NCBI GenBank assembly: GCA_039978075.1
Contig: JBDWCA010000002.1
Span: 1,178,001-1,242,000 of the forward strand
Reading direction: 5' to 3'
Origin: Anderseniella sp039978075
Lineage (GTDB): Bacteria; Pseudomonadota; Alphaproteobacteria; Rhizobiales; Aestuariivirgaceae
Length of the DNA: 64,000 bases
Shown here: one piece after another, positions 16,845-24,898 of the stretch
Position numbering within the stretch: position 1 is the first letter of the stretch
Layout: every line of letters begins with the position of its first letter
Made by a program: the position numbers and the translations under genes
Notes under the pieces: model-generated
What the model was told of the DNA's origin: nothing
Database searches by the model: none
Seen by the model: the letters and a program-made list of their open reading frames with translations, nothing else

Positions 16845-17783
16845 ATGGACTGGTTTTACTGGAAAGCACCAACCACATTGAGCGATGCTGATCAAGATGA
16901 AGGTCCTGTCCGGGTTCGCCTGACTTCGGACGGCGAACTGGCCAAAGCCTATGCGCTGACACTCACCGCCATGGACATGCGCGCGCTGCTGGCGTCTGAA
17001 GAGGGCGCTTATGCGGTGTATGTGGCACCGGAAGACGAGCTTCGCGCCACCTGGGAGCTGGATCAGTATGACAGCGAGAACGCCACTGGTGCCGCTGCCG
17101 GCAAACAGTCTCGTGCCAGACCGGCCATTGTCGTTGCTTTCTCCACCACCGCGCTGGCCTATGCGGCTGTGCTGCTGTTCTTTTTTGGCGCTGCCAGGCG
17201 CGGCGTGTTCGATGTGGACTGGGCCGGGGAGGGGGCCATGATGGCCCATCGGGTGACCTCTGATCTTGAGCTGTGGCGCACGGTCACTGCACTCACTTTG
17301 CATCTGGATCTCGGCCACATTGCCAGCAACCTGGCTTTCGGCATCATTTTTGTCTGGCTGTTGGCCAAGGAAACCGGTCCCGGCATCGCCTGGGCTTCGA
17401 CCGTGCTGGCCGGTGCCGCCGGCAACTGGCTCAACGCGCTGTGGCAAGCCCCCACTCACACCTCCATCGGCGCATCAACCGCAGTATTCGCCGCTGTCGG
17501 CCTGCTGGCCGCCCTGCGCCACAGATGGCGCCCGCCGGAATTCTCGCTGCGCTACTGGGCACCGCTGGGCGGCGGCATCATGTTGATGGCGTTCCTGGGG
17601 TTTGGCGACGGCAACACCGACATCGGCGCGCATATATGCGGGTTCTTCGCCGGTCTGGCAGGCGGCTACTGGATGTCGCGCAAGGATAAGGCCTGGTTCG
17701 GCGATGAACAACGACAGGTCGACGGGCTCAAGCTGGCGGGTTTCATGATTGCCGGCGCCTGGGCACTGGCGCTGATGTTTTAG
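16845..17783 (+). CDS. Rhomboid family intramembrane serine protease
   Basis: From the ATG at 16845 the protein is 312 residues. About 85 soluble N-terminal residues precede a membrane domain with rhomboid hallmarks: H-L-D-L-G-H-I-A-S-N in the second helix, the catalytic serine in G-A-S-T-A-V-F, and the catalytic histidine in G-A-H-I-C-G-F. These match the H-x4-H-x3-N, G-x-S and A-H-x2-G signature of active rhomboids that cleave membrane proteins within the bilayer. An in-frame TTG at 16821 would add eight residues. It is divergent from the methyltransferase. The natural target is unknown. Confidence 0.88.
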   Translation: MDWFYWKAPTTLSDADQDEGPVRVRLTSDGELAKAYALTLTAMDMRALLASEEGAYAVYVAPEDELRATWELDQYDSENATGAAAGKQSRARPAIVVAFSTTALAYAAVLLFFFGAARRGVFDVDWAGEGAMMAHRVTSDLELWRTVTALTLHLDLGHIASNLAFGIIFVWLLAKETGPGIAWASTVLAGAAGNWLNALWQAPTHTSIGASTAVFAAVGLLAALRHRWRPPEFSLRYWAPLGGGIMLMAFLGFGDGNTDIGAHICGFFAGLAGGYWMSRKDKAWFGDEQRQVDGLKLAGFMIAGAWALALMF

Positions 17784-17826
17784 GGTTTGGGGGTGTTGCG
17801 GAGTGTTGGGTGGTGGGCATTGATTT

Positions 17827-18026
17827 CGCTCACGCAAGCAGCCTGACGGCTGCGCTCCGCGGGGGCGCACTTCGTGCGGCGCGCAGTCGCGCTTGCCTCA
17901 GCACGTTCCGTGCTTCGGATTGGAGTTCATCGGTAAGCTTGTGATGAATTCCTACTAGGCCCGACGGGCCTCGGGCCGGCCAGGCCCGCCCTAGCGGAGC
18001 GCAGCCGGAGGCTGCTTGCGTGAGCG
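17827..18026. repeat. Palindromic MITE-like element, copy 1 (200 bp)
   Basis: It lies in the 400-bp gap between the converging rhomboid and LysR genes. The left end CGCTCACGCAAGCAGCC and the right end GGCTGCTTGCGTGAGCG are inverted copies, each continuing into GGCTGCGCTCCGC or its complement. Next to the left end is a small hairpin GCACTTCGTGC. Next to the right end is a GC-rich block of hairpins built from GGCCCGACGGGCC and CGGGCC. Copies 2 and 3 share this layout. No protein is encoded. The mobilising enzyme, if any, is not in the window. Confidence 0.85.
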
Positions 18027-18065
18027 GTATGAAATCAATCGCTCTTCGACCTTGCACGGCCTCAA

Positions 18066-18151
18066 TGATGAATTCCAACTAGGCCCGACTGGGCCTCGGG
18101 CCGGTTAGGCCCGCCCCAGCGGAGCGCAGCCGCAGGCTGCTTGCGTGAGCG
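18066..18151. repeat. Duplicated right half of the palindromic element (copy 1b, 86 bp)
   Basis: The segment repeats 17942-18026 almost exactly, from TGATGAATTCC through the GGCCCGA-type hairpins to the terminal GCTTGCGTGAGCG. Differences are a few substitutions and one extra base. It lacks a left arm, so it is a half element lying 39 bp after copy 1. It ends 32 bp before the stop of the LysR gene. Confidence 0.85.
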
Positions 18152-18183
18152 ATATAAACCACACCGCACCTGTGCACTCTCCC

Positions 18184-19065
18184 TCACGCCCCAGACCCCA
18201 TCTCCCGCCGCAACGCTTCGCTCATAAATCCCATAAAGGTGTGAATGCGCGCGGCGTTGGCGAGATCCGCGTGGGTGACGATCCACAGGCCGTTGGTGAA
18301 CTCCTGATAGGCCACGTCGACCCGCTCGATACCGTCCAGTTCATCGCCGAGATAGGTCGGCAGCATGGCCACACCAAGCCCGAGTTGCGCAGCGCAGCCC
18401 TGTGCCAGCAGACTGTCGGTTGTCATGACGATTTTCGCCTTGGGCACCGTGCGGCGCAGCCAGCGCCCGGGCGTGGTGTTGGCCAGCGCGTCGCCGGGCC
18501 CCAGCCAGTCCAGCCCGGCAAGTGTCGGCTGCGGTTTGCCGCGCAGATAGTCGGGTGAGGCATAGATTGCAAACCGGATATCGCCGACATGATCGCCGAC
18601 CAGTGGTTCCGGCTTGGACTGGGCTGGTCGGATCGCCACATCGGCATCGCGCCGGGTCAGCGACAGGATGGAGTTGGTCACCGAGACGTCCATGACGATG
18701 TCCGGGTACTTCTGGTGAAACAGCGCCAGTGGCCTGCCGACAATGGTGTGCAGCAGCGTGTCAGTGGTGGTCAGGCGGATAGTGCCTTCCAGCTTCAGGT
18801 CCTTGCCGGTGATTTTGCGCTCCAGACCCCATACTGCCTGTTCCACGGCCTTGGCCGCCTCCAGCAGTTGCTGGCCCTCGATGGTGAGCTTGTAACCGTC
18901 AGGCTTGCGGTCAAACACCGAGACCTGCTGCAGGGCCTCGAACGAGGTAATGCGCCGCTGCACGGTGGAATGGTTGACGCCGAGCGCACGCGCTGCCGCC
19001 GCCAGCGAGCCGTGATTGGCTACGGCCAGAATGTATTGCAGGTCACTCCAGTCCAACCTGTGCAT
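18184..19065 (-). CDS. LysR family transcriptional regulator
   Basis: The protein is about 293 residues from the ATG at 19065, with AAGGTG 8 bp upstream. An N-terminal winged helix (L-Q-Y-I-L-A-V-A-N-H-G-S-L-A-A-A-A near 9-25, then H-S-T-V-Q-R-R-I) is followed by a LysR substrate-binding domain. The frame remains open to 19512, but that part is antisense to the cytochrome gene. It is divergent from cytochrome c' with about 105 bp between, so it may control that gene. The effector is unknown. Confidence 0.88.
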   Translation of the reverse strand: MHRLDWSDLQYILAVANHGSLAAAARALGVNHSTVQRRITSFEALQQVSVFDRKPDGYKLTIEGQQLLEAAKAVEQAVWGLERKITGKDLKLEGTIRLTTTDTLLHTIVGRPLALFHQKYPDIVMDVSVTNSILSLTRRDADVAIRPAQSKPEPLVGDHVGDIRFAIYASPDYLRGKPQPTLAGLDWLGPGDALANTTPGRWLRRTVPKAKIVMTTDSLLAQGCAAQLGLGVAMLPTYLGDELDGIERVDVAYQEFTNGLWIVTHADLANAARIHTFMGFMSEALRREMGSGA

Positions 19066-19170
19066 GTGTGCACACCTTTGTTGCGAATTTCGAGAGTTAG
19101 TGATCGTTGGCGCATAGCTTATTGTGTCAGCACGGAGTTGGAAAGTGGCATCTAGTAAGGAGCAGACAGC

Positions 19171-19647
19171 ATGAAACGTATGATCTTGAGCGCGATGGTT
19201 GCAGCAGGTGTAATAGCGGGCGCAGGTGTTGCCGTGTCGGGTGAAGCTGAAGACAAGGCCATCAAGGCGCGCCAGGCGGTGATGCAGCTGTATTCGTTCA
19301 ACCTGGGCAAGCTCGGCGCCATGGTGAAAGGCGAGATGGAATATGACGCGGCCCAGGCCAAGCTTGCCGCAGACAACCTGGTGAAAGCCGCCAGCATCGG
19401 CCAGGACGCCATGTGGCCGGAAGGCACGGCCATGGAAGATGCCGGCATGGAAGGCAAGACCTGGGCCAAGAAGGCAGCCTGGACGACGTACCCGGAAGTT
19501 GCCAACAAGCACAAGGCACTGCAGGAAGCAGCCGCCAAGATGGCTGATGCCGCAGGCGGTGGCGTGGATGCCATCAAGGCGGCAATCGGTGGTGTCGGCG
19601 GATCATGCAAAGGCTGCCACGAAAACTTCCGCGCGCCGAAGAAGTAG
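19171..19647 (+). CDS. Cytochrome c' (class II c-type cytochrome)
   Basis: The 158-residue precursor has a signal peptide (residues 1-23, hydrophobic and ending A-V-S-G) and a single heme site C-K-G-C-H at 146-150 close to the C-terminus, the hallmark of cytochrome c'. The mature part would be a periplasmic four-helix bundle. Family members bind NO or CO and can protect against nitrosative stress. AAGGAG lies ahead of the ATG. The gene is divergent from a LysR regulator and ends in a clear terminator. Confidence 0.92.
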   Translation: MKRMILSAMVAAGVIAGAGVAVSGEAEDKAIKARQAVMQLYSFNLGKLGAMVKGEMEYDAAQAKLAADNLVKAASIGQDAMWPEGTAMEDAGMEGKTWAKKAAWTTYPEVANKHKALQEAAAKMADAAGGGVDAIKAAIGGVGGSCKGCHENFRAPKK

Positions 19648-19672
19648 GGCGTTTGAGGTTCTGACGAATGTG

Positions 19673-19701
19673 ATCCCCGGGCTTGAGGTCCGGGGATTTT
19701 T
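19673..19701 (+). terminator. Rho-independent terminator of the cytochrome c' gene
   Basis: ATCCCCGG (19673-19680) pairs with CCGGGGAT (19690-19697) and runs into TTTTATT. Confidence 0.85.
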
Positions 19702-19716
19702 ATTGGTCATTTATAT

Positions 19717-20001
19717 CGCTCACGCAAGCAGCCTGACGGCTGCGCTCCGCGGGGGCGGGCCTGACCGGCCCGAGGCCCGGTCGGGCCTAGTTGGGAATAC
19801 ATCATGCAAGCACGCGCAAGCCGTGATGCATTATTCTGGTCGAACAGCTTTACTCAGCACTTCGTGCTTCGCGCCGTTCTCCGACCCTGAACTACCTTAA
19901 TGTTGAACTCCTCCGAGGCACGAAGTGCTGAGGCAAGCGCGACCGCGCGCCGCACGAAGTGCGCCCTAGCGGAGCGCAGCCGAAGGCTGCTTGCGTGAGC
20001 G
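19717..20001. repeat. Palindromic MITE-like element, copy 2 (285 bp, inverted relative to copy 1)
   Basis: The same terminal inverted repeats as copy 1 (CGCTCACGCAAGCAGCC and its complement) bound this copy. The GGCCCG hairpin block is at the left and the GCACTTCGTGC-type hairpins at the right, so it is reversed relative to copies 1 and 3. Its core contains, reversed, the GGTCGGAGAACGGC and AGCTGTTCGACCA segments also found in copy 3. It fills the gap between the converging cytochrome c' and TetR genes, starting 15 bp after the terminator. Confidence 0.85.
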
Positions 20002-20023
20002 ATACAAACCAATCAGAGACAAA

Positions 20024-20623
20024 CTAACCCGCTCGCGGCACCGCCATCCGCTCCACCAGCTCGTCGATCTCGTCCTTGAGCACACTGTCTTCCAGTCCGA
20101 CAAAGCGTCCTTCCAGCGATATCGAGACAACACCATGGATGGCGGCGAACAGGGTTCTGCTTCTGGATGCAAGTTGTTGATCGGTGAGGCCCGGCTCCAG
20201 CGCTGAAACCGGCTGGGTGATGAAGCCCAACAGCGCGGTGTTTTCCAGCTGATACCACTCCGGCACCTGCTGGCCCTCCGGCAACCGGTGCTCAAACAGG
20301 GCACGCCACAACTGGGAATGGCGCTGGGCGAACTCGACATAGGTGAAGGCCAGTGCCTTGAGCACGTCGACCGGGTCGGTGCGGTCCCTGCTGGCCTCGG
20401 TCAGTGCCAGCTTGAGGCGCGACAGGGTAACGGAGTTAACATGGATGATCAGGTCATCAAGATCGGCAAAGCACTTGTAGATGGTGCCCAGTCCACAGCC
20501 TGCATCATTGGTCACATCGCGGGCGCGCAGGGCATCAAGACCGTGCATTGATATTCGCTTTGCCGCTGCGTCCAGCAGGTTGCGGGTCAATTCCCTGCGT
20601 ACAATTTCGCGCTTTCCAGCCAC
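20024..20623 (-). CDS. TetR/AcrR family transcriptional regulator
   Basis: The 199-residue protein has an N-terminal helix-turn-helix: a first helix with L-T-R-N-L-L-D-A-A-A-K-R, then A-R-D-V-T-N-D-A-G-C-G-L-G-T-I-Y-K-C-F near residues 34-52. An all-helical ligand-binding domain follows. It is divergent from the pspA/yiaA-like pair, and the 134-bp gap holds three GAAC-N3-GTTC sites that are likely its operators. The inducer is unknown. Control of an envelope-stress unit is inferred from position. Confidence 0.88.
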   Translation of the reverse strand: MAGKREIVRRELTRNLLDAAAKRISMHGLDALRARDVTNDAGCGLGTIYKCFADLDDLIIHVNSVTLSRLKLALTEASRDRTDPVDVLKALAFTYVEFAQRHSQLWRALFEHRLPEGQQVPEWYQLENTALLGFITQPVSALEPGLTDQQLASRSRTLFAAIHGVVSISLEGRFVGLEDSVLKDEIDELVERMAVPRAG

Positions 20624-20650
20624 TGTTAACTATCCTTCACTGTTAAACAT

Positions 20651-20729
20651 GAACGACGTTCACATTTGTCTTGCACATCTTCCGGCAGTGTGTTTATCTA
20701 ATTGCGAACATTGTTCACGAACTTGGTTC
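20651..20729. promoter_or_regulatory. Three GAAC-N3-GTTC operator sites between tetR and pspA-like genes
   Basis: The palindrome GAAC-N3-GTTC occurs exactly at 20651-20661, 20706-20716 and 20719-20729. The last two are 13 bp apart centre to centre and sit 29-52 bp ahead of the pspA-like ATG. The first is 28 bp ahead of the tetR start. Three identical sites in one divergent gap strongly suggest binding by the neighbouring TetR regulator. Confidence 0.75.
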
Positions 20730-20757
20730 ACACTAACACATGAAGGAAGCAGGAAAA

Positions 20758-21507
20758 ATGTTCAAGACAATATTGACCCTCTGTCGCGGCGCTACTCATG
20801 CCGCTGAAGAAGAATTCATCGACAGGAACGCCCACCTGTTGCTGCAGCAGCAAATGCGCGATGCGGGCAGGGAAGTCGCCGCTGCGCGTCAGTCCGTTGC
20901 CGTGGCCATTGCCCAGAACCGGCAGGAGCAGGGGCAGCATGAACAGCTGCTGTCGCGCCTGGCGGAACTGGAAAGCCGCACGCTGGAGGCCATAGCGCAG
21001 GACAGGCAGGATCTGGCCCGCGAGGCGGCGGAAATGATTGCGCTTATGGAAGCAGAACGCGACGCTTCTGAGGAAGCACAGTCGCAGTTTACCGGCGAGA
21101 TCACCCGCCTGAAGGCCAATGTGCGCTCAGCCGAAAGCAAGCTGCGCGAACTGCAGCGCGGCCAGCGCATTGCCGCTGCCACGTCGAAAACCCAGAAACT
21201 GCGCACCCAGTCGCCCGACACCGGCATGTCGTCACTGGGTGAGGCGGAAGCGACGCTGACCCGGTTGCGGGCGCGCCAGACCCGCATGGATCTCACCGAT
21301 CAGGCGCTCACCGAAATGGCCCGGACCGGTGACCCGCAAACCACCATTCAAAAGCTTGCCGAAGCAGGCTGCGGCGCCCCGCAGAAAACCAGCGCGGATG
21401 AAGTGCTGGCCCGCCTGACGCACAAGACCAAGAAGACGAAGAAGTCGGACAAACCGGCGACTTACCCCTCCAATCCCAAAAAATTCAAACCTGAAACCAA
21501 AGGATAA
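20758..21507 (+). CDS. PspA/IM30 family protein
   Basis: The 249-residue protein starts M-F-K-T-I-L-T-L-C-R-G, a short amphipathic helix as in PspA proteins. A long helical coiled-coil follows to about residue 150, then a looser Lys/Pro-rich tail. PspA/IM30 proteins are peripheral inner-membrane ESCRT-III-like proteins that coat and stabilise damaged membrane. AGGA lies just before the ATG at 20758; a second ATG at 20740 lacks such a site. The gene is followed 5 bp later by the yiaA-like gene and is apparently controlled by the divergent TetR protein. Confidence 0.75.
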   Translation: MFKTILTLCRGATHAAEEEFIDRNAHLLLQQQMRDAGREVAAARQSVAVAIAQNRQEQGQHEQLLSRLAELESRTLEAIAQDRQDLAREAAEMIALMEAERDASEEAQSQFTGEITRLKANVRSAESKLRELQRGQRIAAATSKTQKLRTQSPDTGMSSLGEAEATLTRLRARQTRMDLTDQALTEMARTGDPQTTIQKLAEAGCGAPQKTSADEVLARLTHKTKKTKKSDKPATYPSNPKKFKPETKG

Positions 21508-21512
21508 GAACC

Positions 21513-21782
21513 ATGATTGATCAAGCAACCAACAACTCCCATGCCTGGAACCAGTTCAACCTCGTCAGCTTCGTCATTGCAGCGGTAATGATGGCCGGTG
21601 GCATTTTCTTCATGGACGCCGGTTTCGCCGCCAAGGGCTTCTATTCCATGAGCGCGCTGATGCTGGTGCACACCTCGATCTCGGCCACCAAGACCCTGCG
21701 CGATAACCAGGAAGCCAAACGCATGGTCAACAAGATCGAAGACGCCAAGACGGAAAAGCTGCTGATGGACATCAACAAGTAG
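21513..21782 (+). CDS. YiaA/YiaB family two-helix inner membrane protein
   Basis: The 89-residue protein has two membrane helices (about 17-37 and 43-60) and the conserved K-G-F-Y-S-M and K-T-L-R-D-N features of the YiaAB two-helix domain. It lies 5 bp after the pspA-like stop, so co-transcription is near certain. Its role is unknown; the pairing with a PspA-type protein suggests an envelope function. Confidence 0.8.
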   Translation: MIDQATNNSHAWNQFNLVSFVIAAVMMAGGIFFMDAGFAAKGFYSMSALMLVHTSISATKTLRDNQEAKRMVNKIEDAKTEKLLMDINK

Positions 21783-21806
21783 CAGGCAAGGAGCAATCAG
21801 CACTGT

Positions 21807-21840
21807 CATCCCCGGGCACTCCCCCCGGGGATGATTTTTG
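21807..21840 (+). terminator. Rho-independent terminator of the pspA/yiaA-like unit
   Basis: CATCCCCGGG (21807-21816) pairs with CCCGGGGATG (21824-21833) and is followed by ATTTTTG. Confidence 0.85.
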
Positions 21841-21867
21841 TTTGGGGGGTGAGTTTTGGTTCTATTT

Positions 21868-22110
21868 CGCTCACGCAAGCAGCCTTCGGCTGCGCTCCGC
21901 GGGGGCGCACTTCGTGCGGCGGCCGGTCGGCCTTGCCTCGGCACTACGTGCCTCGGAGGAGTTCATCACAACGGTTGTTCAGGGTCGGAGAACGGCCCGA
22001 GCGAAGCGAGGACAAGCTGTTCGACCACCAAGAACCAACTAGGCCCGACGGGCCTCGGGCCGGTCAGGCCCGCCCCCGCGGAGCTCAGCCGCAGGCTGCT
22101 TGCGTGAGCG
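21868..22110. repeat. Palindromic MITE-like element, copy 3 (243 bp)
   Basis: It has the same terminal repeats and orientation as copy 1: the GCACTTCGTGC-type hairpin at the left, GGCCCGACGGGCC-type hairpins at the right. The middle holds GGTCGGAGAACGGC and AGCTGTTCGACCA, which reappear reversed in copy 2. It sits between the yiaA-like terminator and the N-acetyltransferase start. The frame of the N-acetyltransferase gene happens to stay open through the element, but this is composition, not coding. Confidence 0.85.
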
Positions 22111-22157
22111 GCATAAAACTAGAAACCCCCACCCCATCGCGTCTAACATCCCAGCCC

Positions 22158-22961
22158 ATGAAACTCGACCACTACCTCACCCGCATCCGCTTCACTGGCG
22201 ACCCCCGCCCGGACAGGGCAACCCTTACGGCCCTCATGCAGGCGCAACTCCGGACTGTCCCGTTCGAAAACCTTGACCAGCAACTTGGCGTTCCGGTGCC
22301 TACAGACGTGAAAAGCGCCTACACAAAGGTGGTGGACAACCGCCGCGGCGGCTGGTGCTTCGAACTCAATGGACTGTTCCGCTGGACCCTGAGCGAAATA
22401 GGTTTCGAGGTCCAGACCCTGGCGGCCCATGTCGGTGACAATGGCGAAAGCCGTTCCGCGCCCGCTGATCACATGTTCCTCCGCGTGGATTGCGATGAAC
22501 CGCTGCTGGTAGACGTGGGCTTCGGCGGCAGCATGATCGAACCAATCCCGCTGTTCCAGGCAAACACCAGCCAGCCGCCCTACACCCTGACGGTGACAGA
22601 AGAAGACAACGGCTATTTCCGGTTTTCAGAACAGCTTGCGGGCGCAGAGCCTACTTCTTTCGACTACAGGATGACTCCGGTAAGCGACACGCATTTCGAC
22701 GAGATCAGCAAATCTCTGCAGACCGACGAGACCTCATCGTTCCGGCGCATGCTGAAAGCCCAACGCCGCACCGTCGACCGGCACGTAATCCTGCGCGGTT
22801 GTGTCAAGAAAACAATCGGACTTCAGGGCACAACCGAAAACATCCTCACCTCAAGCAAAGAACTTCTCGATTGCCTGCATGACGATTTCGACCTGGATGT
22901 GCGCGAAATCGCAAGCCTGTGGTCGACCATCAGCAAGCGTCACGGAGCGGTGTTTGGGTGA
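22158..22961 (+). CDS. Arylamine N-acetyltransferase
   Basis: The 267-residue protein has the family's Cys-His-Asp triad: Cys67 in R-G-G-W-C-F-E-L-N, His105 in A-D-H-M-F-L-R-V and Asp119 in L-L-V-D-V-G-F-G. These cytoplasmic enzymes transfer acetyl from acetyl-CoA to arylamines and hydrazines, or act on related acyl transfers. The ATG at 22158 gives the normal family N-terminus; the open frame upstream runs through repeat copy 3. No operon partners are seen. Confidence 0.92.
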   Translation: MKLDHYLTRIRFTGDPRPDRATLTALMQAQLRTVPFENLDQQLGVPVPTDVKSAYTKVVDNRRGGWCFELNGLFRWTLSEIGFEVQTLAAHVGDNGESRSAPADHMFLRVDCDEPLLVDVGFGGSMIEPIPLFQANTSQPPYTLTVTEEDNGYFRFSEQLAGAEPTSFDYRMTPVSDTHFDEISKSLQTDETSSFRRMLKAQRRTVDRHVILRGCVKKTIGLQGTTENILTSSKELLDCLHDDFDLDVREIASLWSTISKRHGAVFG

Positions 22962-23251
22962 AACAATCGAAGTGAACGGTTCACGACGCACTTGGCGTCA
23001 CCTGGAAGAGCTATCATGCACAGCGAAATGCTCTGCCATCTCATTGCGAAATTCCACCACCAGGTTCACAGAATGCTGATCCAATCGTGATTCGCGACAC
23101 AACAGGTTGGCGTTACACCTGTTGCAACGTGGTGCGCAGTATGTCTCGCTTGAGACTCGATCTATCCGGGTTGTGTGCTGCTGATGGCACAGGCGATCTC
23201 TTTGACAGCCTGTGCGCCTTAGAACGAAACAGGCACGCGAAAGGCCTTTCC

Positions 23252-24637
23252 ATGGCATTGGCAAAAATCTCACAATCCCGCATCTACCTGATTGCGTCGT
23301 TTCTAACGCTTTCCCTGTTCTGGTTCGATAGTCTCAAGGCCCGGGAAGCGCCGCAGCTCCCGGACTACGTGATCGAGAAATTCGGCAAACCTCCAGCAGT
23401 ACCGGAAGGCCCGCTGTCAGAGAAGCTGCAGTCCGCTGTGAAGGTGGCCTTTATCGACAGTGCGAAGCAATCGGCCTGGGAGGAAGATCAAACGAAAGCT
23501 CTGGGCGAAATCGTCGAGGCGAAGGATTCCCGGATTGCGTGGATTATTGCAGACATGATGCGCTTCGTCTCCGGGCAGCGGTTGAGCACGGAGCTCGCGG
23601 ATGCTGCCTCCAGCTTGCTCGGCAAAGAGCTGCCAAAGGAAGATCATTGGGGGTTCATAACGGATCATCTCATTGCATGGGATATTCCCGCACCCCCTGA
23701 TTACCTGAGTGCAAAGCGAGCCATTTTTACCAACACCGTCCCCGGTTGGGAAAAGATTTTTGTTGAAGGCGATATCGACTGGAGGATGGTTTCATGGGGA
23801 GGCGTGCTTATCGATGATCGCAAGTACGATACCACCGATGACCCGTGCAATTGCATTCCTGCAGCGGACAATCCCAAAGTGAGCAGTGCAGAAGATGCCA
23901 CGTGGCTCAAAGACGATGATATCGTTTTTGGCATTCAGGTAAACGGTGAGTTCCGAGCTTATCCGCGACGCATTATGGAAGTTCGCGAGATGGTCAACGA
24001 CACATTGGGCGGACGGCACCTTGGCATTCCGTACTGTACTTTGTGCGGTGCGGCGCAGGCCTATTATACGGATCGACTGCCTGAGGGAATTGACCGTCCG
24101 GTGCTGCGCACTTCCGGACTGCTGATCCGGTCGAACAAAGTGATGTACGACGTCAATACGTTCTCGGTGTTTGACACGTTTCTGGGCACCGCGGTGACGG
24201 GCCCCCTTGCAGACAGGAAACTGAAACTGAAGCAGGCAAGTGTGGTCACGACCGACTGGGGGACGTGGAAGAAGGCTCACCCGGAGACGACGGTGCTGGT
24301 CGAGGAACTGGCGCTTGGCCGCAACTTTGATTTTCGTAATGGACGGGATGCCAAAGGGCCGATATTTCCGGTTGGTGATGTCGATCCGCGTTTGCCGGTT
24401 CAGGAGGACGTTATTGGAGTTGTCACAGCGTCTGGCAAGCCGGTCGCGTTTCAGCGAAGCAAGGCGTTTGTGGCATTGAAAAAGGGCGATGAAGTCGCTT
24501 ATGAAAATATTCGTCTGAAACTTGATGCCGGTGGAATAAGAGCTGTAGACGCAGATGGTTCTGATCTCGGCAGCCATCAGGCGTTCTGGTTTGCCTGGTC
24601 GCAGTTCCATCCTCAAACAGCATTCTGGCCCGGGTAA
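23252..24637 (+). CDS. DUF3179 domain-containing protein, probably exported
   Basis: The 461-residue protein has a hydrophobic N-terminal segment at about 9-25, a likely signal or anchor. A large C-terminal DUF3179 domain is marked by D-D-P-C-N-C-I-P-A near 195-203 and I-P-Y-C-T-L-C-G-A-A. The conserved cysteines suggest a metal or redox site. The function of DUF3179 is not established. The ATG at 23252 puts the hydrophobic segment at the N-terminus; 55 upstream in-frame codons do not look coding. The 290 bp before it hold nothing recognisable. Confidence 0.82.
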   Translation: MALAKISQSRIYLIASFLTLSLFWFDSLKAREAPQLPDYVIEKFGKPPAVPEGPLSEKLQSAVKVAFIDSAKQSAWEEDQTKALGEIVEAKDSRIAWIIADMMRFVSGQRLSTELADAASSLLGKELPKEDHWGFITDHLIAWDIPAPPDYLSAKRAIFTNTVPGWEKIFVEGDIDWRMVSWGGVLIDDRKYDTTDDPCNCIPAADNPKVSSAEDATWLKDDDIVFGIQVNGEFRAYPRRIMEVREMVNDTLGGRHLGIPYCTLCGAAQAYYTDRLPEGIDRPVLRTSGLLIRSNKVMYDVNTFSVFDTFLGTAVTGPLADRKLKLKQASVVTTDWGTWKKAHPETTVLVEELALGRNFDFRNGRDAKGPIFPVGDVDPRLPVQEDVIGVVTASGKPVAFQRSKAFVALKKGDEVAYENIRLKLDAGGIRAVDADGSDLGSHQAFWFAWSQFHPQTAFWPG

Positions 24638-24898
24638 AACGGGCTTTTCTGGCGCAAGTCCTCTCCATGCGAATTTCGTGGTCGCATTCGACATCAGCGA
24701 CTGCACAGCAAAATGGTAAGGGACGAATTGGGGGATCTCGCAGCTTCGGCCCAATGCAGGCCTTAATGCGCCATGCCGCGAACGGCAGCTTTGAGCCCAT
24801 AGCGGACGCGCCGGCATCAGCAATGAAATGTCTGTTATACGTGCGACCAGGAGACAGGGGCTGTACATGATAGTTCAGGATCATTGGAGTTTGCGGTT

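Noticed and set aside
19066..19512. N-terminal extension of the LysR gene at 18184-19065
   Set aside because: The extra 149 codons are antisense to the cytochrome c' gene; the winged helix begins at the ATG at 19065.
17827..22110. CRISPR array from the repeated palindromes
   Set aside because: Only three or four copies, spaced about 2 kb apart with unequal lengths, no regular spacers and no cas genes.
21831..22157. Coding extension upstream of the arylamine N-acetyltransferase
   Set aside because: The open frame passes through palindromic element copy 3; other frames are also open there because of its composition. The enzyme's normal N-terminus starts at 22158.
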